Notes: generated by a model not told the origin, from the sequence alone. A stretch of DNA of 17,980 nt from Candidatus Staskawiczbacteria bacterium (GCA_903850725.1 CAINMG010000145.1:1-17980), one strand, 5' to 3'. Counted from the stretch's first letter, positions 1-7,497 are shown. Numbers and translations: made by a program.

Positions 1-96
1 CCAAATGCCTTGGAATTATTCATAACAAAACTGCTTGAACTGTTGATGGTAAGGTACCAACCAGCTGATGAGTTATTTTGAGAAGTTGTTGTAGCA
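1..96. other. Edge segment of unclear coding status
   Basis: No convincing gene on the + strand. The + frame shared with the next gene is open from the first base but hits TGA at 79-81. The - strand frame is open through the whole segment and reads as a plausible Ser/Asn/Thr-rich secreted-type sequence (it includes SAGWYLTINSSSSF). That frame would have to run in from inside the next + strand gene, which is unlikely in an intact genome. The segment could be the edge of a misjoined contig or the end of an upstream gene. I cannot decide from sequence alone. Confidence 0.35.
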
Positions 97-495
97 TTGG
101 TTGGAATTATTTTGGGAGGAGCTTTGGGTATGGCTATGCAATCAAAAGTTGATGCCCCAACAATCGCCAAAGCAGTTAAATATGAAGCAACAGTCAAAGC
201 ATTGAGTTCAAAAGTTGTTCCTTCAATAATAGCTTATGGACAAGTTACAAAAATAGAAAATAAAAATATTACATTAACATATAACAAAGAGACTTTGACT
301 GTTCCAGTTATGGAATCAGCAAATGTTTATTCTTTTGTTCCAGCAGAAGCTGGTTCCAAGACAACAGCTCCAACACAAAAGAAATCTACTTTTAGTGAAA
401 TTAAGGTTGGAGATAGTTTAAACATTACTGTAAAATTATCTGCAGATGGCGTTTTGGAAGGTCAGTCAGTTATAATTTTAGTTAAAGGAAAATAA
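97..495 (+). CDS. Membrane-anchored protein of unknown function, 5' end uncertain
   Basis: The protein begins with a hydrophobic Gly-rich stretch (VALVGIILGGALGMAM) that looks like an N-terminal membrane anchor. A Val/Ile/Thr-rich extracytoplasmic part of about 110 residues follows, with GQVTKIENKNITL and later KVGDSLNITV. This alternation of beta strands with a 'GxVxxIxxxxIT' and 'VGD' pattern recalls small OB-like barrels of the DUF5666 type, but that is only a resemblance. The listed start is a TTG at 97. No ATG or SD precedes it, the usual Met plus basic residues before the anchor are missing, and an in-frame TGA lies at 79-81. An ATG at 68 is one frame off. The gene is therefore probably truncated or frameshifted at its 5' end. 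It ends in TAA 26 bases before the giant gene, in the same direction. Confidence 0.7.
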   Translation: MVGIILGGALGMAMQSKVDAPTIAKAVKYEATVKALSSKVVPSIIAYGQVTKIENKNITLTYNKETLTVPVMESANVYSFVPAEAGSKTTAPTQKKSTFSEIKVGDSLNITVKLSADGVLEGQSVIILVKGK

Positions 496-512
496 AATTT
501 AAATAAAAAATA

Positions 513-539
513 ACTCTTTTTATGCTCAACATAAAGAGT
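513..539 (+). promoter_or_regulatory. Hairpin enclosing the start codon of the giant gene
   Basis: An inverted repeat pairs ACTCTTT (513-519) with AAAGAGT (533-539) and ATG (522-524) with CAT (530-532). There is a two-base bulge at 520-521 and a five-base loop at 525-529. The ATG of the giant gene is inside the stem. No SD sequence is visible upstream. The pairing is seen in the sequence; a role in limiting translation initiation is inference. Confidence 0.4.
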
Positions 540-3500
540 AGAAAAACATTATTCATCAAAACGGTTTTGTGCTTATTAGTAATAATAGGCGCTTTTGGGT
601 TTATAGATTTTGTTGAGGCAACTATTTGTTGGGATGGATCAACTGCTTGGGTAAACTCATCGGATCATGTTTGCGAAACTTGTCCATTCCCTCCTGACGC
701 AGATCCATTAAAATGGTATCCAAATAGTGGAACTGCAGCAGTCTCATGCATAAATGGTATGACTGGAATGCCTGGTTATTGTGTTGCGGGAAGTTGCACT
801 TCAACTACTTGTAGTGATGCTGTATGTCATGAATTTCATAGGATGTTTTATTGTGCCATTGGTAATGTACCTGTTCCATTTGCAACAACCCCTATGGGCG
901 CAACACTTCCTACGGGATGTGTAGATCCGGCATCAATAGCAGCTGCCACTGGTTGTATTTATGATGCTGATGCAACAGTATATTTTGACGTCCCAGCTGA
1001 ATGTCCTAGTGAACCTCCGACTATGGTATGCACTCCAACAACTTGTGGGTTTCATAATGAATGCAATTCTCAAGGGCAATGTGTGGAAATTCAAACACCA
1101 GACACAAGCACTTGTTTGGATGACTCAAATTGCACAGGTGTAATTGCTAACCCAAATAATTCTGGTCTTGTTGCTACAAATGATAATAATAAAAATCTTG
1201 CAAATGTAAGTTGGTATAACAGAGTAGCAGTTATTTTGGGGTATTTTGATGTTGCCAACGCAGAAACTGGAGAGCTAGTATATAAAAATAATAATAATTT
1301 ACCTTATGGTGGATTGGTGGCTGTATGCGATATATGTGGATGGCCTCCAGATGCTGATCAAGCGGAGTGTGCTAATTGTGGTTTTATTCCACCCTGTAAT
1401 TGCGCCACAGATTTAAATGCATGTGGTTGTAGTGGTACAACGCCAGGGGAAAGTATTTGCGTGGGAGATAAGATTTATACAAGACAAACCACAAAAACTT
1501 GCGTGCAAGGACTTAACAAGGATGGTACTTGTCAGCCACGCACTGTTTGGCCTGGTACATGCACTATTTCAGCAGATTGTCTTGAGCCTGGAAGCGTTTG
1601 CATATTCGGAAAGTGTGAATCTTGTATATCAGCCAATGGTTGTAGCGTTAATGGACTTTTGTGTGGTCAGGATCAATGCTATTGTGAACCTTTTTGTAAA
1701 ACTGAAAGTGCTCTTAGTCTTGCTGTAAATAATTGTAATCCAAATACTGTTCCTGTTAATCCTCCAACATTTAGATGTGATTCTGGAGGTTGTAATGTTG
1801 AACAACAATTTATTAAGAGTGGCTTCTGTGAAGAAAATGGTGATGGCACAGCTAGTTGTGGTAATTCTCGACTTCTTTGGAAAGGTTATGATAATTGCGG
1901 GTGTTGCCAGCCAGTTGGATATAAGTGTAGACGAACTCAAATTGTGCAAATTTCAGCAGGCAATACATGTGTTGGTGGGGACGGTTCAGCTACTTGTACA
2001 ACAGCAACCTGCGCCGAGAGATTTATAATGGATTGTGGGCCTGGAGAAAATATTTCTGTAACTTATTGTTCTGGGGGAACAAATTGTACTCTTACAATCA
2101 ATGAGCCTGGAACCTGTCTTTCAAAAGGTGGCACACAAGTAGCATGTGATTGTCCAGACGGGCCGGTTTCCTGTGGGCCAGATGGTCAATGTTTGTGTGA
2201 AGATTTGAGACAATGTGTTACAAATCCAGCTACTGGTCAATTGGTTTGCGATAATCCACCCGCTAGCACAACTACTTGTACTTCTGGCGCTTGGGCTGAT
2301 GGATGTGCCCCTCTTTCAGTAAGTATGGTTTGCGAGGGAACCTGTACTGAACCAGACCCAGATCCAGACCCAGATCCAGATCCAGACCCAGATCCAGACC
2401 CTTGTAAATCTGTTATAAATTGTGGTCAATGGATTATGAAGCCTTTTGCGTGTTTTAACGGACAAGAACAAAGAACTTGTGTTGATAGTTGTGGGGCGAC
2501 TACAGTTGAAACAATGTGTTGTGTTAATTCAAAAAATTGTAGTGCTTGGGGAACTTGTAGTGATGGAGTTGAAAGCAGAACTTGTGTTGATAATTGTGGA
2601 AGCACTATAACAGATTCAAGATGTTGCATTGATTCAATAAATTGTACTAATTGGGGTACTTGCGTAGATGGACTTGAAACTAGAACTTGTAAAGATAACT
2701 GCGGAGAAACTGTTCCAGACGCAAGATGTTGTCCTAAAACAATAAATTGCGTTGCTAGTGCTTGTGTTAATCAAATTCAAACCGTAACTTGTACAGATAA
2801 TTGTGGAAATGTAAATGTGCGAACAAGGTGTTGTGTTGAATCTCAAAATTGTCAAGAATGGGGTACTTGTGTAGATAGCCAGAGATCCAGAAATTGTATT
2901 GATAACTGTGGAAATACAGTTACAGAAGATGAATCTTGTTTAAGTTGTATTCCTGGTTTAGCAACAAAAATTTGTCCAAATGGACTTGTAATAGACAGTT
3001 GTGCTACATGTTCTGGTTGTACGCCAAAGACTTGTCCAAATGGTATTAATGTTTGTCAAGAAGATACGTGTCCTACTTGTGAAATAATGATATGCTCAAA
3101 TGGCTTAATTGTTTGTCAAACAGATTCTTGTCCAAACTGTATTTGTGGTTTATCAACAAAAATTTGTCCAAATGGAACTATTGTAGATAGTTGTGACACT
3201 TGTCCTGGTTGCATAACAAAAATTTGTCCTAATGGTATGAATGTTTGTGATTCAGCCACATGTCCTAATTGCACGCCAAAAATTTGCTCAGACGCTTCAA
3301 TTATTTGTCAGGAAGATATTTGTCCAAATTGTATTTTTGGAGCTTCAACAAAAACTTGTCCAAATGGAGTTGTAATAGATAGTTGTGGGACATGTTCAAA
3401 CTGCACAACTAAAACTTGTCCTAATGGTTCGGTTATTTGTCAAGAAGATACTTGTCCAAATTGCATTTCTGGTTTAACAACAAAAATTTGTCCAAATGGA

Positions 3501-6500
3501 GTTGTAATAGACAGTTGTGATACTTGTCCAAATTGCACACCAAAAATTTGCCCTAATGGTATGACTATTTGTGATGCTGATACTTGTTCAAATTGTACAA
3601 CAAAGTCTTGTTCTAATGGTTCAGTTATTTGTCAAACAGACTCTTGTCCAGTTTGTATCCCTGGAACTTCAACTATAACTTGTTCAAATGGTGTTGTGAT
3701 AGATAGTTGTGGTACATGCACAAACTGTACAACAAAAGTTTGCCCTAATGGAGTGATTGTTTGTCAAACTGATGTTTGTCCTAATAATTGTACAACAAAG
3801 GTTTGCCCTAATGGAAGTATTATTTGCGACACATTAACTTGCCCAATTTGTGTTCCTGTCTGGACTTATACTGAAACTCCTTGTATTTGTGGATCTAAAA
3901 TAGTTAATGGTACAAATAATTGCGATAGTAGCATAACAGCTACGCCAACATCATGCACTTATGTTGATCCTCCAATTACGAGTAATTGGTCTGCTTGCGT
4001 AAATAGTATTCAAACTAGAACTCTTACTTATCAATGTACGGCTCAAACAACAGAAACACAAACTTGTTGTCCGCCCACTGTGTGTGGGCCGTGGGCTGGG
4101 TGCGTTCTTGGTGAAGAATTGAGAACTTGTACAGATAGCTGTGGAACAGTAACCATAGAAAAGCAATTAAAAACAAAAATTTGTCCTAATGGTAGCATAG
4201 TTTCATGTGATGCAATTTGTTCTATTTGTGTCCCAGGACCTATAACTTGTGGAGAGTATGGGCAATGTGTTGGAGGATTTAAAACTAGAGAATGTACAGA
4301 TGGCTGTGTGGCGCAACCTGATCCAGCTAGTCCAGAGCCTTGTTGTGAAATACCACCTAATTGTTATTCAAGTTCTTGTTTCTGTAATATTCAATTAGAG
4401 TATTGCACAGAGGCTTGTTTTCCATTTAAACAAACTATAGTTCCTCAAGTTTGCGCATATACTCCAACTAAAACTTGCACGGATTGGTCTGAATGTGATG
4501 TTAATAATAAGCAAACTAGAGAATGCGTAAATGAATGCGGTGGAGGATATATAAAAGAAGAACAGGTATGTCCTATTTGCACTTTTGAGTGGGAATTGTG
4601 CGATGGTGTATGGAATACTTGTCTTAATGGCGAACAAACACAAACATGCATAGATAATTGTAATAAAGTTAGATTTGATCCAAGATGTTGTGTTGATGAA
4701 ACTAATTGTAGCCCATGGCTTCCAGACCCTTGTATTTTTGGCCAAAAACAAAATAGAGATTGTCTTAATAATTGTGGGCAAACAATTCCAGAGCAAAGAG
4801 ATTGTCCTACTATTTGCGTGCCAGAACCTGTAACTTGTGGAGAATTTGGTCAATGTGTCGGAACAACCAAAACTAGAGAATGTACAGATGTATGTCGTAC
4901 ATGGCCTGATCCAGAATTTTGTTGTGAAACACCACCTGTTTGTTTCACAGACTCTTGTTTTTGTAATGCTCAATTAGAATATTGTACAGACACGTGTTTC
5001 CCATATGGGCAAATTATAACTTCTCAAGTTTGCACATATACTCCAACTGAAACTTGCACGGATTGGTCTGAATGTGATGCTAATAATTATCAAACCAGAA
5101 AATGCACAAGTGAATGTGCTGAAAGAACAGAGCAACAGAAATGTAAGCCAATTTCACATACTGAATGTACTGGAGATGAGACTTGCGTGGAGGTATTAGG
5201 TCCAGGAATAGATGAATGTAGTACAGACACAAGTAATAATACTTGTAGAGATCACAATATTTGTACGGAAGACAGAAAATGTGAAAGAATAGAAGGTCCT
5301 GGGATTGATTTGTGTGATACTGATTTGGATTGTCCAGCAGAAGAAGATATTCACTTTGAATGTGATATTGAAAAGAGTTGTGTAGAATTGCCTGGTCCTG
5401 GCCCACAAGAATGTACTGATTGCACATTGACTCACACGGAGTGTGATCGTAATAATAGATGTGTTGTAGTTGATGCAGTGGGAGATGATACTTGTAGTAA
5501 TGATCTAAGCTGTACCGCATCGCATACGGAATGTAATTCTTTTGATCAATGTGTGGCTATAAATGAAACAGGAATTGACCAATGTTATTTAGATTCAGAA
5601 TGTACACATACTGTATGTGGATCAAGTCAAGGTGTTTGTGGCTGTATAGAACAATCTGGACCAGGGGTCAATGAATGCACAGATGGATTGTCTTGTAGCT
5701 TGCTGTCATCAGATTGTCAGGTGGCTACTTCTTGCCAAGATAATCAATGCACCCCACAAGCTTGTTTGGATGGTGATTTATGTGAGGATCTTTGCTTAAG
5801 TGAGGCAAGTTGTTGTCCAGAAGAAAGTTATACAGCATGCGAGGACGGAAAATGTATTTGTAAACCTGGGGTTGGCCAGCCAGATCAATGTTTGACTGAT
5901 GCAAATTGTTCATATCATACAGAGTGTATTTTCCAGCAATGTATTGGAGGAATCTTAAACACCGAAGGAAACACAGTTGATCAATGCGACCTTTTGAATG
6001 GAAACATAGATTGCGGGATTCCTCCTTATGCAACAGATTTAGTTGTAGATAGTGGTAGTTATTGTACTGGACTTCCTTTTGGAGTTGTGGGTTTTTCTTG
6101 GACATATAAGGATGTTGAAAATGACCCGGAAAAGATGTTTATCTTGCAAGTAGATGATAACTCAGACTTTTCATCTCCAGAATATAATGAAACTTGGGAT
6201 AATCTAATATACCCCTATGACTCAGAAAATGGAACTCATAACGAGCATTCAATTCCTGTACAAATGAGTGACACAGTTGAAGGTGGCGGGTTTATTAAAT
6301 ATGGAGTTGAATATTATTGGAGAGTAAAGGTTTCAAAATATAATGGAGATTTGAGTTCTGATTGGATTTATTATGATGGTTTAGCTGGAACTACAGAGGC
6401 AAATTCAAAAATAGCATTTACTTATGGATATTCGCATCCAGCCCCAATAGTTGCTTATGATATTTGGCCCGAAGCTCCAATTATTGATGAACAGGTATAT

Positions 6501-6806
6501 TTTGATGATAGTAGATCATTTTGCTATATTGATGGTGAAACTGAAAGTTTTGCTTGTAGCGGTTTGTCTTCTGGATATACTTGGACATTTTATGAGAATG
6601 GTCCTTTGACACCTAATAGGGCAGGTGGAGCATTTTATACATATACAAATCAAGGCACATATGCAACAACTTTGGAGATTTGTGATTCATATAAAGATCA
6701 GAATGGTGCAACGCAAGTGGGCTGTTGCTTTGCAGAAAAGGATGTTTCAATAAAAAATGAATCAAGTACTGAGCTTCCAAAATATAGAGAAATTGCACCA
6801 AATTAA
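522..6806 (+). CDS. Giant secreted cysteine-rich repeat protein (2094 aa)
   Basis: Residues 1-33 form a clear signal peptide: basic n-region, hydrophobic core, likely cut after VEA. The mature protein is exported and holds about 265 cysteines (hand count), roughly one residue in eight. Order of parts: an irregular Cys-rich N-terminal region (34-611); an Asp-Pro linker of eight DP units (612-627); five repeats of about 35 residues of the form NCxxWGTCxxGxxxRTCxDNCG, similar in layout to thrombospondin type 1 modules (629-806); a higher-order array of CPNG units (810-1110); two copies of a ~100-residue module (from 1237 and 1433); repeats of the pattern HTECxxxxxCVxxxGPGxDxC (about 1546-1823); an Fn3-like domain with YYWRVKV (about 1838-1962); and a PKD-like domain (about 1975-2080) with YTWTFYENG. 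No LPXTG motif or C-terminal membrane segment is visible, so attachment is unknown. The repeats imply an extended disulfide-stabilised stalk. The function is not known; adhesion or cell-surface coat is inference. The ATG at 522 is chosen because it gives the complete signal peptide. Confidence 0.93.
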   Translation: MLNIKSRKTLFIKTVLCLLVIIGAFGFIDFVEATICWDGSTAWVNSSDHVCETCPFPPDADPLKWYPNSGTAAVSCINGMTGMPGYCVAGSCTSTTCSDAVCHEFHRMFYCAIGNVPVPFATTPMGATLPTGCVDPASIAAATGCIYDADATVYFDVPAECPSEPPTMVCTPTTCGFHNECNSQGQCVEIQTPDTSTCLDDSNCTGVIANPNNSGLVATNDNNKNLANVSWYNRVAVILGYFDVANAETGELVYKNNNNLPYGGLVAVCDICGWPPDADQAECANCGFIPPCNCATDLNACGCSGTTPGESICVGDKIYTRQTTKTCVQGLNKDGTCQPRTVWPGTCTISADCLEPGSVCIFGKCESCISANGCSVNGLLCGQDQCYCEPFCKTESALSLAVNNCNPNTVPVNPPTFRCDSGGCNVEQQFIKSGFCEENGDGTASCGNSRLLWKGYDNCGCCQPVGYKCRRTQIVQISAGNTCVGGDGSATCTTATCAERFIMDCGPGENISVTYCSGGTNCTLTINEPGTCLSKGGTQVACDCPDGPVSCGPDGQCLCEDLRQCVTNPATGQLVCDNPPASTTTCTSGAWADGCAPLSVSMVCEGTCTEPDPDPDPDPDPDPDPDPCKSVINCGQWIMKPFACFNGQEQRTCVDSCGATTVETMCCVNSKNCSAWGTCSDGVESRTCVDNCGSTITDSRCCIDSINCTNWGTCVDGLETRTCKDNCGETVPDARCCPKTINCVASACVNQIQTVTCTDNCGNVNVRTRCCVESQNCQEWGTCVDSQRSRNCIDNCGNTVTEDESCLSCIPGLATKICPNGLVIDSCATCSGCTPKTCPNGINVCQEDTCPTCEIMICSNGLIVCQTDSCPNCICGLSTKICPNGTIVDSCDTCPGCITKICPNGMNVCDSATCPNCTPKICSDASIICQEDICPNCIFGASTKTCPNGVVIDSCGTCSNCTTKTCPNGSVICQEDTCPNCISGLTTKICPNGVVIDSCDTCPNCTPKICPNGMTICDADTCSNCTTKSCSNGSVICQTDSCPVCIPGTSTITCSNGVVIDSCGTCTNCTTKVCPNGVIVCQTDVCPNNCTTKVCPNGSIICDTLTCPICVPVWTYTETPCICGSKIVNGTNNCDSSITATPTSCTYVDPPITSNWSACVNSIQTRTLTYQCTAQTTETQTCCPPTVCGPWAGCVLGEELRTCTDSCGTVTIEKQLKTKICPNGSIVSCDAICSICVPGPITCGEYGQCVGGFKTRECTDGCVAQPDPASPEPCCEIPPNCYSSSCFCNIQLEYCTEACFPFKQTIVPQVCAYTPTKTCTDWSECDVNNKQTRECVNECGGGYIKEEQVCPICTFEWELCDGVWNTCLNGEQTQTCIDNCNKVRFDPRCCVDETNCSPWLPDPCIFGQKQNRDCLNNCGQTIPEQRDCPTICVPEPVTCGEFGQCVGTTKTRECTDVCRTWPDPEFCCETPPVCFTDSCFCNAQLEYCTDTCFPYGQIITSQVCTYTPTETCTDWSECDANNYQTRKCTSECAERTEQQKCKPISHTECTGDETCVEVLGPGIDECSTDTSNNTCRDHNICTEDRKCERIEGPGIDLCDTDLDCPAEEDIHFECDIEKSCVELPGPGPQECTDCTLTHTECDRNNRCVVVDAVGDDTCSNDLSCTASHTECNSFDQCVAINETGIDQCYLDSECTHTVCGSSQGVCGCIEQSGPGVNECTDGLSCSLLSSDCQVATSCQDNQCTPQACLDGDLCEDLCLSEASCCPEESYTACEDGKCICKPGVGQPDQCLTDANCSYHTECIFQQCIGGILNTEGNTVDQCDLLNGNIDCGIPPYATDLVVDSGSYCTGLPFGVVGFSWTYKDVENDPEKMFILQVDDNSDFSSPEYNETWDNLIYPYDSENGTHNEHSIPVQMSDTVEGGGFIKYGVEYYWRVKVSKYNGDLSSDWIYYDGLAGTTEANSKIAFTYGYSHPAPIVAYDIWPEAPIIDEQVYFDDSRSFCYIDGETESFACSGLSSGYTWTFYENGPLTPNRAGGAFYTYTNQGTYATTLEICDSYKDQNGATQVGCCFAEKDVSIKNESSTELPKYREIAPN
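2355..2402 (+). repeat. Asp-Pro dipeptide repeat, 8 x 6 bp
   Basis: Eight consecutive GAY-CCN codon pairs encode (DP)8 in frame between the N-terminal region and the first TSP1-like repeat. GAC and GAT alternate irregularly, so the array is not a perfect microsatellite. It most likely forms a stiff acidic linker between two disulfide-rich regions. Copy number may vary between strains because the unit is six bases and keeps frame. Confidence 0.9.
2406..2939 (+). repeat. Five tandem ~105-bp Cys-rich (TSP1-like) coding repeats
   Basis: Repeat starts are at 2406, 2523, 2628, 2733 and 2835, giving periods of 117, 105, 105 and 102 bases. Each unit keeps NC, a Trp-Gly-Thr-Cys core (degenerate in units 1 and 4), a RTC or similar step, DNCG or DSCG, and ends in CC or a variant. 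The Trp-Gly-x-Cys / Gly-x-x-x-R-x-C layout resembles thrombospondin type 1 modules in a compact form. Related single units recur downstream, for example near 4080, 4600 and 4690. Confidence 0.8.
2949..3851 (+). repeat. Higher-order coding repeat: five super-units of 24+20+20 residues
   Basis: The array is built from 14 short units with the core xCPNGxxxxC(Q/D)xDxCPNC. They are organised into super-units that start at 2949, 3141, 3333, 3465 and 3657. Super-unit lengths are 192, 192, 132, 192 and 195 bases. Each full super-unit is one 24-residue unit (I-x-G-x-x-TKxC-PNG...VIDSC-TC-xC) followed by two 20-residue units. The third super-unit lacks one 20-residue unit and the fifth has one extra Asn codon. 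An isolated unit of the same type (KTKICPNG) recurs near 4170-4230. Confidence 0.9.
4230..4539 (+). repeat. Duplicated ~100-residue module, copy 1
   Basis: The encoded module runs from VPGPITCGEYGQC through CFCNIQLEYCTEACFP and TCTDWSEC to NECGGG. It matches copy 2 at 4818-5118 almost position by position in cysteine spacing. It appears to be a single duplicated domain with an internal TSP1-like end (TDWSEC...QTREC). Copy 1 is three residues longer, around PASPEP. Confidence 0.85.
4818..5118 (+). repeat. Duplicated ~100-residue module, copy 2
   Basis: Starts 588 bases (196 codons) after copy 1 and encodes VPEPVTCGEFGQC through CFCNAQLEYCTDTCFP and TCTDWSEC to SECAE. The two copies are separated by two TSP1-like units (about 4590-4805), so the duplication probably involved a module of about 196 residues that later diverged. 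Confidence 0.85.
5157..5990 (+). repeat. HTEC...GPGxDxC repeat array
   Basis: Irregular repeats of about 28-33 residues have the pattern H-T-E-C, five or so residues, C-V, a G-P-G-(I/V)-D-x-C step and an acidic D-x-x-C end. Clear copies begin with HTEC near 5157, 5431 and 5521; the copy from about 5605 begins HTVC, and a late, degenerate YHTEC copy lies near 5915. From memory, repeats of this style occur in large surface proteins of CPR bacteria and DPANN archaea. That statement is family knowledge, not seen here. Confidence 0.75.
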
Positions 6807-6823
6807 AAAAAATAAAATTAAGA

Positions 6824-6852
6824 TTGCAAAAATGAAAAAAAAATGCTATTAT
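6824..6852 (+). promoter_or_regulatory. Promoter for tRNA-Gln
   Basis: TTGCAA (6824-6829) and TATTAT (6847-6852) are separated by exactly 17 bases, and the -10 box is preceded by TGC, an extended -10. The predicted start is near 6859, about 15 bases before the mature tRNA. The -10 lies inside the terminator-like hairpin listed next. Confidence 0.7.
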
Positions 6853-6871
6853 TATTAATAGTATTTTTTTT
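6844..6871 (+). terminator. AT-rich hairpin with T-run after the giant gene
   Basis: CTATTA (6846-6851) pairs with TAATAG (6856-6861) around a four-base loop. A G-U and a T-A pair extend the stem (6844-6845 with 6862-6863), and eight T residues follow. An A-tract on the other side makes it symmetrical. The stem is almost all A-U, so it is a weak candidate for ending transcription of the giant gene. Confidence 0.45.
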
Positions 6872-6873
6872 AT

Positions 6874-6944
6874 TGCGAGATCGTCTAATGGTAGGACATT
6901 GCCCTTTGGAGGCAAGTATCTAGGTTCGAGTCCTAGTCTCGCAG
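6874..6944 (+). tRNA. trnQ: tRNA-Gln (anticodon UUG)
   Basis: A complete cloverleaf of 71 bases. The acceptor TGCGAGA (6874-6880) pairs with TCTCGCA (6937-6943). The D arm is at 6883-6897. The anticodon stem TTGCC/GGCAA (6899-6903, 6911-6915) closes the loop CTTTGGA with anticodon TTG at 6906-6908. The T arm CTAGG-TTCGAGT-CCTAG is at 6920-6936. The U1-A72 pair and G73 discriminator are typical tRNA-Gln identity features. CCA is not encoded, so it must be added after transcription. Confidence 0.95.
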
Positions 6945-6965
6945 CTAAGGTAAAGGCTACTTTTT

Positions 6966-7493
6966 ATGCAAAATAAAGTTTTTGGAATAGTAATTATTTG
7001 TGGGTTTTTAATTATTGGAGTAGTTTATTTTGTTGACAAAAAAGAAGAGGTGATTACCGTAAAGAGTGAAAATAAAGTTACGGTGCAAAATAACACAGAA
7101 CAAAAGTGTAACTTTGCACAAGAGGTTTTGGTAACAAAAGTTATTGATGGGGATACAATTGTTGTAGAAGGTGGTAATCATATTCGCTTGATAGGGATTG
7201 ATTCTGATGAGTTTGGTTATCCTTGTTTTGAATCAGCAAAAAAAGAATTGGAAAATTTGGTTTTAAATAAAAAAGTTATTTTGCAAAAAGATATTTCAGT
7301 TACTGATAAATATGGTAGGTGTTTAAATTATGTTTTTGTGGGAGATAAAAATATAAATATTGAAATGGTAAGTAGGGGATTGGCTGTGGCTGTATTTTAC
7401 GAGCCAGACACGCGATATAAAGTAGATATTCAAAATGCTGAAACGCAGGCAATTGCTAGCAAAAATGGTTGCAAATGGGTAAATTTAAAGTAA
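6966..7493 (+). CDS. Membrane-anchored thermonuclease (SNase) family nuclease
   Basis: A 175-residue protein with an N-terminal hydrophobic segment (residues 5-23) followed by Lys, so it is an uncleaved anchor or a signal peptide. A staphylococcal-nuclease OB fold follows from about residue 53. Family landmarks are visible: VIDGDTI (59-65), HIRLIGID (72-79) and DKYGRC (114-119). The residues matching the S. aureus catalytic set appear conserved: Arg74, Glu82 and Arg118, with Asp63 and Asp79 as likely calcium ligands. It would degrade DNA or RNA outside the membrane, perhaps to salvage nucleotides, which fits an auxotrophic small-genome cell. The start has an AAAGG SD-like sequence at 6952-6956, nine bases upstream. 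It begins 21 bases after the tRNA with no separate promoter visible, so the two are probably co-transcribed. Confidence 0.93.
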   Translation: MQNKVFGIVIICGFLIIGVVYFVDKKEEVITVKSENKVTVQNNTEQKCNFAQEVLVTKVIDGDTIVVEGGNHIRLIGIDSDEFGYPCFESAKKELENLVLNKKVILQKDISVTDKYGRCLNYVFVGDKNINIEMVSRGLAVAVFYEPDTRYKVDIQNAETQAIASKNGCKWVNLK

Positions 7494-7497
7494 AGCC

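Noticed and set aside
2949..3851. Regularly spaced repeats that could be mistaken for a CRISPR array
   Set aside because: The repeats are in one open frame, the period is a multiple of three, the units diverge mainly at silent sites, and there are no unique spacers.
6780..6806. Sortase-type or other C-terminal anchor on the giant protein
   Set aside because: The tail (STELPKYREIAPN) has no LPXTG followed by a hydrophobic segment and basic end; the resemblance of ELPKY to a sorting motif is superficial.
622..6915. Several minus-strand open frames of 60-190 codons under the giant gene
   Set aside because: They lack SD sequences and recognisable domains, and they are explained by the Cys (TGT/TGC) codon bias of the + strand gene, which leaves the opposite strand open.
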